64,000 bases of DNA from Limnomonas spitsbergensis. Taxonomy: Eukaryota; Chlorophyta; Chlorophyceae; Chlamydomonadales. How positions within the stretch are numbered: the stretch's first letter is position 1; each line of letters begins with the position of its first letter. This document shows, piece after piece, positions 12,601 through 24,600 of the stretch. The notes beneath the pieces are model-generated. The model had not been told where the DNA came from and made no database searches. It saw nothing but the letters and a program-made list of their open reading frames with translations. The stretch lies in NCBI GenBank assembly GCA_037349105.1, contig JAYJMM010000102.1:3100001-3164000 (forward strand), read 5' to 3'. The position numbers were made by a program, and so were the translations under genes.

Positions 12601-15570
12601 TAAAGCGCCCTCCCCCCCCCCCTCTGTGTTTTGCGTGGCTCTGAAGCGCCCTCCCCCCCCCTCTGTGTTTTGCGTGGCTCTAAAGCGCCCTCCCCCCCCT
12701 CTGTGTTTTGCGTGGCTCTGAAGTGCCCCCCCCCCCTCTGTTTTGCGTGGCTCTGAAGCGCCCTCCCCCCCCCCCTCTGTGTTTTGCGTGGCTCTAAAGC
12801 GCCCTCCCCCCCCCTCTGTGTTTTGCGTGGCTCTAAAGCGCCCTCCCCCCCCCCTCTGTGTTTTGCGTGGCTCTGAAGCGCCCTCCCCCCCCCTCTGTGT
12901 TTTGCGTGGCTCTAAAGCGCCCTCCCCCCCCCTCTGTTTTGCGTGGCTCTGAAGCGCCCTCCCCCCCCCCCCCTCTGTGTTTTGCGTGGCTCTAAAGCGC
13001 CCTCCCCCCCCCTCTGTTTTGCGTGGCTCTGAAGCGCCCTCCCCCACCCTCTGTGTTTTGCGTGGCTCTAAAGCGCCCTCCCCCACCCCCTCTGTGTTTT
13101 GCGTGGCTCTAAAGCGCCCTCCCCCCCCCCCTCTGTGTTTTGCGTGGCTCTGAAGCGCCCTCCCCCCACCTCTGTGTTTTGCGTGGCTCTGAAGCACCCT
13201 CCCCCCCCCCTCTGTGTTTTGCGTGGCTCTGAAGCGCCCTCCCCCCCCCTCTGTGGTTTGCGTGGCTCTGAAGCGCCCTCCCCCCCCCTCTGTGTTTTGC
13301 GTGGCTCTAAAGCGCCCTCCCCCCCCCCCCTCTGTGTTTTGCGTGGCTCTGAAGTGCCCTCCCCCCCCCTCTGTGTTTTGCGTGGCTCTGAAGCGCCCTC
13401 CCCCCCCCTCTGTGTTTTGCGTGGCTCTGAAGCGCCCTCCCCCCCCTCTGTGTTTTGCGTGGCTCTGAAGCGCCCTCCCCCCCCCTCTGTGTTTTGCGTG
13501 GCTCTGAAGCGCCCTCCCCCCCCCCCCTCTGTTTTGCGTGGCTCTGAAGCGCCCTCCCCCCACCCTCTCTGTTTTGCATGGCTCTGAAGCGCCCTCCCCC
13601 CCCCCTCTGTTTTGCGTGGCTCTGAAGCGCCCTCTCCCCCCCCTCTGTTTTGCGTGGCTCTAAAGCGCCCTCCCCCCCCCTCTGTGTTTTGCGTGGCTCT
13701 GAAGCGCCCTCCCCCCCCCTCTGTGTTTTGCGTGGCTCTGAAGCGCCCTCCCCCCCCCCCTCTGTTTTGCGTGGCTCTGAAGCGCCCTCCCCCCCCCTCT
13801 GTGTTTTGCGTGGCTCTGAAGCGCCCTCCCCCCCCCCCCCTCTGTTTTGCGTGGCTCTGAAGCGCCCTCCCCCCCCCCCCCTCTGTGTTTTGCGTGGCTC
13901 TGAAGCGCCCTCTCCCCCCCCTGTTTTGCGTGGCTCTGAAGCGCCCTCCCCCCCCCTCTGTTTTGCGTGGCTCTGAAGCGCCCTCCCCCCCCCCCCTCTG
14001 TGTTTTGCGTGGCTCTAAAGCGCCCTCCCCCCCCCTCTGTTTTGCGTGGCTCTGAAGCGCCCTCCCCCCCCCTCTGTGTTTTGCGTGGCTCTAAAGCGCC
14101 CTCCCCCCCCCCTCTGTGTTTTGCGTGGCTCTGAAGCGCCCTCCCCCCCCCTCTGTGTTTTGCGTGGCTCTAAAGCGCCCTCCCCCCCCCTCTGTGTTTT
14201 GCGTGGCTCTGAAGTGCCCCCCCCCCCTCTGTTTTGCGTGGCTCTGAAGCGCCCTCCCCCCCCCCCCCTCTGTGTTTTGCGTGGCTCTAAAGCGCCCTCC
14301 CCCCCCCTCTGTGTTTTGCGTGGCTCTAAAGCGCCCTCCCCCCCCCCTCTGTGTTTTGCGTGGCTCTGAAGCGCCCTCCCCCCCCCTCTGTGTTTTGCGT
14401 GGCTCTAAAGCGCCCTCCCCCCCCCTCTGTGTTTTGCGTGGCTCTGAAGTGCCCCCCCCCCCCTCTGTTTTGCCCCTACAGCTGCGCAACACCTCACGGC
14501 GGTGGCGGCATGTCGGGCATTTCAGCTGCACCTGTGATGCCCCCTGGCATGCCCGCGGGGATGACCGAAGACGAGATCCGCATCATGGCCAGGTGCGCGC
14601 AGGGCAGCTCCTGGCATATATAGAGTTTGCAGGGCAGCCTGTCACATGTATAGGGTTTGCAGGCGGGGTTTTGAACCATAGAGGGGTGGGCTGGGAAGTG
14701 CCTGCAATGCTTGTTACAGGGTTTGTAGAAGGGGGTTTAAGCTGTACGGGTGAGATCCGGATCTTGGCCAGGTGGGCGCAGGACAGTGCATCAAATGTGG
14801 GAGGGGGCGGTATAGGCTGTAGCATGCTGTGCCTGGCTATGAATATGTCTGGAGCATTTGAGCAGATAGAAACACACGCACCGTGGAGGTGTGGGCTTGG
14901 GGAACGCTGGGCACACCCAGAAGTGTGGATAAATGGATAATGGAAGCAGAAGCTGCACACCCAGAAGTGTGGATTAAAGGGAGGGGAAAGCACACACCTA
15001 GAAGTTTGGATAAGGGCAACGCAGGGCACCCCCAAAGGTGTAGATTTCGGAAGCAAAAGGCACGCACCCTGAGATGTAAATTAGGAAACAATAGGCACAC
15101 ACAGAGGGGTGTGAATCAGGGAGGCCACCCTGTCCTGCGTCACACCTATCTCTCCCTGGACCTCCCTAGATCATCCTGGATCTCCCTAGATCTTCCTGGA
15201 TCCCCCTTGATCTCCCTGGATCTCCTTGCCTGGCAGGTTCTGGAGCTGTGGTTTGCAGTCCCTCAAGGTGGCATTATTCACCGCGGGCCCCAGCGAGGGG
15301 GCCACAGCAGGCGCAACCGGACCCAACAACGCGGCGGTCGTGGCAGGCGCCGCCGCGCAGTCCTCCTCGGTCATCGCGCCCAACGGGGCCAAGGAGTTCT
15401 ACGAGTCGTTTGCGGAGGTGTTCACCAACCTGGATCAGCGGGATTTCGTGGAGGTGGTGGGCTGCCGCCTCGATTGCTTTTTCAGGTGTGTGTGTGTTTG
15501 TGTGTCTCCCCGGTGTTGTTCACCAGCTGTGCAAGCTCCCCTTATATGCGGATATATATAAGTATATATA

Positions 15571-15624
<54 letters not shown>

Positions 15625-18600
15625 TTAGGCTGCTCCAGGTACACTTGTCCAGCACCATGGCCTACGGCCGTGGGGCCTAGGACAGAAATCCCTGCTCCTT
15701 GGGTCCCTGGCCTTCAGCTGGTCCAGGTTTGATTCCCATCGGCCTAGAGGTGGCCGTCCTGCAGCTGCCCCAAGGGGGGGTAGCTTCCAGTACATAGACA
15801 ACTGGCGCTTATCAGGGAACCCTCTCCCCTCCTTCCCTCCTCTCCTCCCCTCCCCTTCTACCCTCCTTTTCTCGTCCCCTCCCCTGATATATTCAGTCTC
15901 AGCATCGTTCCCCCCCTCCTACCCCCCTGCTTACTTTCCCCCTCTTCTACCCCCTGCTTACACCCCCCCCCCCCTCCTCCTACACCTTGCTTACTTCCCC
16001 CCTCCTACACCCTGCTTACCCCCCCATCTCCTACACCCTGTTTACCCCCCCACCCCCCTCCAACCCCCCTGCTTACTTTCCCCTCCTGTCCAGTGGCCTG
16101 CTGGATGAGGCGGAGCTGATGCACGTTGCAGCTCACCTGCTCAACAGCACCAACACCAGCCGCAGCCCCTTATATCTTCAGTCTTGACATCGCTCCCCCC
16201 CCTCCTCCCCCCTTGCTTACTTTCCCCTCCTGTCCAGTGGCCTGCTGGATGAGGCGGAGCTGATGCACGTTGCGGCTCACCTGCTCAACAGCACCAACAC
16301 CAGCCGCAGCTTCCTGGTCATGCTGGCGGGATACATGGCCAACCACAAGCTGCACCTGCTGGCAAATATCCAGAGCAAGGTGTGGACGAGTGTGTGTGGG
16401 GGGGGTATGTGCAGAAAAACGTGTGGACGAATGTGTGTATTTGTGTGTGTGAGAGAGAGAGGTTGTGTGTGTGTGTAGGGGTGGTTATTTGCTGTGCAAG
16501 GTGTGGACAAGTGTGTGTGAGAGAGATTGTGTGCGGAGTGGGGGGGGGGCTGTGTAGGCTGAGCTGGAGGTCAACCGTGCTGAATCCTTCAAAAAATATC
16601 TACATACCTGCAGAAAGCAAATCAAATGTTTTTCTGATGTTGTCCGCTCCCTGACCAGGCGGGCGCTCTGACCCTGAAGCTCTACAAGCTGCCACAAAGA
16701 GAATCAGAGGAACACCCAAACTGAATGAATGACGCAAACCGATAAAACCTGGTGCCGCTTCCGCCCCCTTGACCAGGAGGGCGCCCTGACCCTGAAGCTC
16801 TTCAAGCTGCTTCTCGCCGCCTTTGCGAACAATATGGAGGTCGAGGCGCTCATCTCGCCGCACTTTGTGAGCTTGCTGGAGCGCGTGTCGCGGCTGCTGG
16901 TATCGGAGCGGGAGATCTCGGGCTACCTGCAGCTCACCCGGGCCATGTTCAAGGCGGTGTCGGGAGCAGGTGAGAGGGTGGCTTGGCGGGGAGGAGGTCA
17001 GGGGGGCAGGGGCCAGTGACCAGCTGTCTGGGCGGGGTGTGTGGGGCAGGTGATAACCTGACAAGGGGGGGGGTGGGGGCAGGTGAGAGGGTGGCTTGGC
17101 AGGGAGGAGGGCAGGCCAGGTAGGCGGCTGGCTTGGAGGGGAGATGGGCAGGTGAGCAGCTGGCAGGGTAGGGGCAAGTGACTAGCTGTCTGGTTGTGGG
17201 GCGGGGGACGGCAAGCAGCTGGCAGGGTGGAGGGTGGGGGCAGGGCAGCAGCTGGCTCGGTGGAGGGATTCAGCTACAATTCTGCTGCTACTCAGTTGCT
17301 AGACCTGTTGCTGAGGCCTGTGGTTGCAAGTCTGGCATGGCTCTGTTCCCATCGGCCCAGGGGTGGCTGCTCGGCAGAGCTTTGAAGTTTGCCTGGTGCG
17401 CTCTGAAAGTATCGTCGGTGTTCCCTTGGAGAACACCAGCTGGGGATAACAGGGATTCGGATCGCCCTGGTGTTCCTCAAGGCGGTAACGGTGCGAATGT
17501 GGCTTCGGCCCAGGCTGCGCTGTTTCCTGACCTCTCACGCCTCCCACGTGGCGTAGCTTTCTCTTTTTCTTGCGCTGGTGTTCTGAACATAGTCCAGAAC
17601 TAAAAAAATGACGCACACTGCAGCGCTCAGGAGTTGGGTTAAAGTTTGTCCCTTGGCCCTGAACCCGCCGCCCTTCACCCGCACAACTGAACCAGGTGCC
17701 AAGGTCAAGTCCCTGTACGTTGACCTGCTGCCGTTTGTTCAGCCCATGCTGACGACGGTGACGGCCATGCTGGGCGGTCCCAACGCACAGGCAGGTCCAC
17801 TGAATGATCCACTGTAGTCCAGCTTTGCCAAACAGGTGCACCTGATTGTTCCACGCCATAGTCTAGCCGGACCAAACAGTGGTGCACAGATTGTTGCAGG
17901 CCATAGCCTAGCTTTGCGGAACTGTGGGACCCAAGTGACTGCTTGCCTCTATTTTCTACATATTTAGAGATACTGTACTATACTACTGAGATACCGGTAT
18001 AATCTCTTGAAATTGCATTTTATGAATTTTAAGGTGGCTGGCGTGTGGTGGCAGGGTGGCCGCAGCTTTGTAGAAAGGAGGGTCATCTGTGCAGGTGCTG
18101 CAATCGAGCCAATCCGACCCTCTCTGATGTTGTGTTAGCGTTGCAGGAGTTGAGGGGAATCAAGCAAGGCCCGAGTTGCCTTCCAGTCTGCCACCCTCCC
18201 TCCCCGCCGCTTGCCGGAGCGCTGATGTGCCTGCTTGTGTTGATGTTTTGAGGTTGGGTTCCTCCAGAGGCTGCTTGATCTTCTGTTCCGCTCATCCCCC
18301 CTGCTCCGGCCTCCTCATGCCCCTCAATGCATCTTACCCAGCCCACTCACCCCGGCTGTTGCTGCCTGCCGTTGCCCTCCCCTCATTCTGGTTGATGCTC
18401 CCTGCTGTTGCCCCTTTGCTCATCCCCCCTACTCGGACCTGCTGCTGTCCCTCTGTTCACCTTACCCACCCCGCGCACCCCAGCTGTTGCTGCATGCCGT
18501 TGCCCCCCTGCTCATTCCGGTTGATGCGGCCTGCTGTTGTCCCTTAGCTCACGCCGTCTGTTGCGGCCTGCTGTTGCCCCTGTTGCAGGACCTGAGGCAG

Positions 18601-21600
18601 CTGCTGCTAGAGCTGGTGCTGAATCTACCTGCACAGGTATGAGCGAGTGTGGACCTGAGAGCATGCTTATCAGGGCGTGAGGAGAAGATGCTTGTGAAGA
18701 TAATTACAAAAACTCCTGTATGGTGTACTGGGGTTTTACCAGTACCTCTCGTACACCGGTACAAATGTGTGTGTTGTATTTTTGCTAGTGTTAGTCAAGG
18801 GGCCCATCATTGTTGCTGCTTGTCGGTGTTGTATGCCCTGTGCCTGATGCTGCCCTCTGGCTGCTGTGCCTCTGCCTCCCGCGCCGCTGGCTCTGCTGAG
18901 GGGAAAGGGAAAGGGCGAGTGCAGGCATGGCACTCTCGTATGGCTCCTCCCGCCTTGCAACCCTGTACTGCTCTTTGACCCCAGCCCCGACCTCCCCTCC
19001 TGCCCCCCCTGCCTGGCTTCTCTGCAGCTTCCCAATCTCATAAACCTGATGCCAAAGCTCATCAAGCTCGTGGTCCAGGCGCTGCAGGTGAGATGTAGGG
19101 AGTGGAGATCTTGAGTGGGGAGATAAAGGGAGTGGAGGCCTTGAGTGGGGAGATCTAAGGGGGGAGATATAGGGAGGGGAGATCTTGAGCGGGGATATCT
19201 GGAGTGGGAAGATCTTGAGCGTGAGATCTTCAGTGAGGAGATCTTGAGCAGGAAGATCTTGAGCGGGAAGATCTTGAGCGGGAAGATCTTGAGCGGGAAG
19301 ATCTTGAGCGGGAAGATCTTGATTGGGAAGATCTTCAGTGGGGAGATCTTGAGTAAGGTGATCTGTTGTGGGGAGATCTAGATTTTGGGAGATCCAAGAG
19401 CGTGGAGATCTTGAGTGGGGAGATCTTGCTACAGGGCCCTGACTTGTTGACCACGCTGGGTTCTGCCCCCAAACCTCTTTGTCCCGGCTCTCGCCCGTAC
19501 CCCAGCCTCCCACCTCCCTGCCCCCGCCCTTGCCACAGGGCTCTGACGAGTTGACCACGCTGGGTTCTGCCCCCAAACCTCTCTGTCCCGGCTCTCGCCC
19601 GTACCCCAGCCTCCCACCTCCCCGCCCCCGCCCTTGCCACAGGGCCCTGACGAGTTGACCACGCTGGGTTCTGCCCCCAAACCTCTCTGTCCCGGCTCTC
19701 GCCCGTACCCCAGCCTCCCACTTCCCCGCCCCCGCCCTTGCTACAGGGCCCTGACTTGTTGACCACGCTGGGTTCTGCCCCCAAACCTCTCTGTCCCGGC
19801 TCTCGCCCGTATCCCAGCCTCCCACCTCCCTGCCCCCGCCCTTGCCACAGGGCCCTGACTTGTTGACCACGCTGGGTTCTGCCCCCAAACCTCTCTGTCC
19901 CGGCTCTCGACCGTACCCCAGCCTCCCACCTCCCTGCCCCCGCCCTTGCCACAGGGCTCTGACGAGTTGACCACGCTGGGTTCTGCCCCCAAACCTCTCT
20001 GTCCCGGCTCTCGCCCGTACCCCAGCCTCCCACTTCCCCGCCCCCGCCCTTGCCACAGGGCCCTGACGAGTTGACCATGCTGGGTTCTGCCCCCAAACCT
20101 CTCTGTCCCGGCTCTCGCCCGTACCCTAGCCACCCACCTCCCCGCCCCGCCCTCGCTGCAGGGCCCTGACGAGTTGACCATGCTGGGCCTCCGCACCCTT
20201 GAGCTGTGGTTTGATTCGCTGAACCCCGAGTTCATGGAGGCGGCCATGTCGGATGTGGTGCAGGAGCTCATGGCAGCGCTGTGGGGCCTGCTGAAGCCAG
20301 GGGCAGCGCTGGCACTGAAGGTCAGAGTGTGTGTGGGGGGGAGGGAAGCTACGGGAAGCTACGGGAAGCTATGGGAAGCTATGACCCCAAATTATTGAAA
20401 CTGGGAGCACAATTGGAACTGGAATATTGCTTCCCTCTAACGAACTGGTAGCGGTCAGCCTCTGGGGACCCCTCTGTGGCCAGCATCCCAGGCATCAGAG
20501 CGTGCTGAACCAGAGGACCTTTTAATCCGCTGTCGTCGAGACTCCAGTGAGGGCGACACTTGTTTCTATGGCAGGCCCACATTGTTCGCTCACGCCATGT
20601 GTACCTGCCTCGACAGACGGTTGGGCAGATGACGGTTGGCTGACACAACTACTTACGGTCAGAATGCACCCCTCCTCTCCCCCCTGCCTCCGCCTCCCTT
20701 CCCCCTCGTTCACCCCCCATTTGCCTCCCCCTCTGCTCCGTCTGCCCCTGACCTCTCCCTGCCCCTGGCCCTGACCTCTCCCTGGCTCCCTGGCTCTCTT
20801 TTCCACCCCTCCCCACCCCATCTCAAACACCCTCCCCCTGTCCTCCGCCCACCCCTTTGCCGCCTGTGACCCCTCCCCTCCCCTCCTCTACTCCTCAACC
20901 TCCATCTCCCTGTCCTCATCCACCCCTTTTCCCTACCCTAATTTTCCTGCCCCGGCCGTCCCTGGCTGACCTCCCCTTCCCACTTCAAACGCCTCCCCCT
21001 TTCGTCCGCCTGGCCCTCACCCCTCCCCTCACCCCTCACCCTCCCTTCCGCCTCACCCCTCAGCCTTCCCCTCCGCCTCACCCCTCAACCTCCCCTCCGC
21101 CTCACCCCGCCCCCCACCATGCCTCTGCCCCCTCCCCTCAACCCTCACCCCTCCCCTCCCCTGTCACGCAGGCCCTGACGGTCCTCGGCAAGCTGGGCGG
21201 GCGCAACCGCCGCTTTCTTCTGCACCAGGCGCCCCGCTTGGAATACAAGGACAACCCGGAACACGGGCTACGCCTCATCCTCACCTTCCGGCCTCAAACC
21301 TCGTTCCTGGTGCCGCTGGACAAGTGCGTCAGCCTGGCCCGGGGAGGCCTCATCTGCCCCACGCTACCAACGCCGCCCGCAGACGGTGAGTGAGGGCCAC
21401 TGGGCTTAGAGAGAGGGCCACTGGGCTTAGAGAGAGGGCCACTGGGCTTAGAGAGAGGGCCACTGGGCTAAGAGAGAGGGCCACTGGGCTTAGAGAGAGG
21501 GCGACTGGGCTTAGAGAGAGGGCTACTGGGCTTAGAGAGAGGGCTACAGGGCTTAGAGAGAGGGCCACTGGGCTTAGAGAGAGGGCCACTGGGCTTAGAG

Positions 21601-24600
21601 AGAGGGCCACTGGGCTTAGAGAGAGGGCCACTGGGCTAAGAGAGAGGGCCACTGGGCTTAGAGAGAGGACCACTGGGCTTAGAGAGAGGGCCACTGGGCT
21701 TAGAGAGAGGGCCACTGGGCTTAGAGAGAGGGCCACTGGGCTTAGAGAGAGGGCCACTGGGCTAAGAGAGAGGGCCACTGGGCTTAGAGAGAGGGCCACT
21801 AGGCTTAAAGAGAGGGCCACTGGGCTTAGAGAGAGGGCCACTGGGCTTAGAGAGAGGGCCACAGGGCTTAGAGAGAGGGCCACTGGGCTTAGAGAGAGGG
21901 CCACTGGGCTAAGAGAGAGGGCCACTGGGCTTAGAGAGAGGGCCACTGGGCTTAGAGAGAGGGCCACTGGGCTTAGAGAGAGGGCCACTGGGCTTAGAGA
22001 GAGGGCCACTGGGCTTAGAGAGAGGGCCACAGGGCTTAGAGAGAGGGCCACTGGGCTTAGAGAGAGGACCACTGGGCTTAGAGAGAGGACCACTGGCTTA
22101 GAGAGAGGGCCACTGGGCTTAGAGAGAGGGCCACTGGGCTTAGAGAGAGGGCCACTGGGCTTAGAGAGAGGGCCACTGGGCTTAGAGAGAGGGCCACTGG
22201 GCTTAGAGAGAGGACCACTGGGCTTAGAGAGAGGGCCACAGGGCTTAGAGAGAGGGCCACTTGGCTTAAAGAGAGGGCCGCTGGGCTTAGAGAGAGGGCC
22301 ACTGGGCTTAGAGAGAGGGCCACTGGGCTTAGAGAGAGGGCCACTGGGCTTAGAGAGAGGGCCACTGGGCTTAGAGAGAGGGCCACTGGGCTTAGAGAGA
22401 GGGCCACTGGGCTTAGTGAGAGGGCCACTGGGCTTAGAGAGAGGGCCACTGGGCTTAGAGAGAGGGCCACTGGGCTTAGAGAGAGGGCCACTGGGCTTAG
22501 AGAGAGGGCCACTGGGCTTAGAGAGAGGGCCACTGGGCTTAGAGAGAGGGCCACTGGGCTTAGAGAGAGGGCCACTGGGCTTAGAGAGAGGGCCACTGGG
22601 CTTAGAGAGAGGGCTACTGGGCTTAGAGAGAGGGCCACTGGGCTTAAAGAGAGGGCCGCTGGGCTTAGAGAGAGGGCCACTGGGCTTAGAGAGAGGGCCA
22701 CTGGGCTTAGAGAGAGGGCCACTGGGCTTAGAGAGAGGGCCACTGGGCTTAGAGAGAGGGCCACTGGGCTTAGAGAGAGGGCCACTGGGCTTAGAGAGAG
22801 GGCCACTGGGCTTAGAGAGAGGGCCACTGGGCTTAGAGAGAGGGCCACTGGGCTTAGAGAGAGGGCCACTGGGCTGAGAGAGAGGGCCACTGGGCTGAGA
22901 GAGAGGGCCGCTGGGCTGAGAGAGAGGGCCACTGGGCTTAGAGAGAGGGCCACTGGGCTTAGAGAGAGGGCCACTGGGCTTAGAGAGAGGGCCACTGGGC
23001 TTAGAGAGAGGGCCACTGGGCTTAGAGAGAGGGCCACTGGGCTTAGAGAGAGGGCCACTGGGCTTAGAGAGAGGGCTACTGGGCTGAGAGAGAGAGGACT
23101 TTCTTTTTTATGTGACTCAGCTGCCTGCCAGCTGCGCTCCAACTAGCGGATCTAGGTGCGGTCAGCCTTGCAGCTTGTGCCGCTGGCTGTAGGCGAAACC
23201 CCAACCCCTAAAAGGGTTAAGGGTTGAGGGTCCTTGCTTGGTCTCGTTCGGGCCCTCGGCTGCTGCTGGGCGGCCTGCTGATGGTGGCATCCTCGATACA
23301 AAAGTATGCACACATTTACGGAGGGACCTATAATCTCGGCACAAGAAAACACATTCTTGTTGGGAGAAAGCGGAGGCCTCAGCGACTGTAGAATCCCCCA
23401 TTTCGTGGATCTGCCCCGACTTTGCTCGTGCCTGAGTGCCTGTTTGCTTGCCTGTGTGTGAACTCGCAGGCAACGACACATATTACCGCCTGCAGGCGCT
23501 GCGCTTCCTGCACGTTTGCCTGGCATCTCTTCTCAACCTGCGCCTGGCCGAGGACGAGCTCGCCGTTGAGGTCACGATCGCGCCGCCGGACTACCGGCCA
23601 CCGCCGACGACCGAAGGCGGCTCTGCCGCCGCCGCTGGCCTGATCGGGGCGCTGCTGGGTGGCGGCGGCGGCGCTGCCGCGCCAGGCGCCACCGCCAAGA
23701 TCAGCCGCACGATCAGCGCCGACGAGGCGGTGGATCGGATGCTGGACATGCTTATGAGCCGCGACCGGAGCCATCCCACCATTGTCTCGCTGCCGGTTAA
23801 GGTGCGGGCAAGGGTGAAGGGTGTGCGGTCCTCCGGGCACTCTGCGTGTCAGACGGAGCGCCGCTGGTTCGCAATGTCCCTTGAATCCCAACCCTAAATC
23901 CTAAACCCTTAACACGAAACCCTATACCCTAAGGGTGTGCAATCCCCAGGGTGTGCGCTTGCCCCTCATACCCTGAACCCTAAACCCTCAATATCAAGGA
24001 TCCCCTCGATCAGTGTATATGCTGATGGCTTTGTAATCACTACTCATGTACCGTATACCATATGTATATTTTTAAAGGCGAGAAGGAGCACACCGCTGTC
24101 GTTTACAGGAGATGCCCAGGGATCTCAAGCAGAGGGCGCCCCTTCCCCTCCCCAGGGCCAGGGTTGGGCCTCGGGACCCAATTTCAACCTAAGGGAGCTA
24201 GGTAGTACGCCCCTGCTGTCTTGCCCATGGGAACTCACTAATTGACGGTCCTTCCCTGCCTTTTGCTATGTGAGGGAGATCAGGAGATGGCTTGGAGTAC
24301 AGGTTGTGGCGTCAGTGTGTGTGTGTGTGTGGTGGGGGGGGGGCGTCACCTGTGATTGTTTGTTGGTGGCTGAAGGACGTAGGGTTCATTCTCGTGTGTG
24401 GTTGTGCGCGCGTGCATGTGTGTTGGCCTTCTTTTCTAGGTGTTTGATAGTTAGTGCATGTATTTGAATGTGTTGGCCTTTCCCTTTCTGATTTAGGGAT
24501 AATGCATCTGTGTGTGCGTGTTGGCCTTTCCCTTTCTGATTTAGGGATAATGCATGTGTGTGCGTGTTGGCCTTACCCTTTCTGATTTAGGGATAATGCA

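Noticed and set aside
15626..15830. Extra exon after the TA repeat (TTTTTTTAG acceptor, 15630 onward)
   Set aside because: Exon 11 (phase 2) already joins exon 12 with continuous TRRAP homology; this stretch has no matching donor phase or family similarity.
16094..16166. Upstream copy of exon 12 as a mutually exclusive exon
   Set aside because: It has no 5' splice site and reaches TGA within 25 nt.
17438..17458. I-SceI-like word GGGGATAACAGGGATT
   Set aside because: Partial match to a homing-endonuclease site, no endonuclease gene nearby; chance resemblance.
17330..17605. Possible gene or transposon fragment in intron 13
   Set aside because: Short open frame without recognisable domain, terminal repeats or target duplication; listed as unassigned only.
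21350..23142. Long frames reading ATGLRER on + and LSPVALS on -
   Set aside because: 21-bp periodicity artefact in intron 18.
23379..23891. 170-codon minus-strand frame
   Set aside because: Antisense shadow of exon 19, whose GC-rich third positions keep the opposite strand open.
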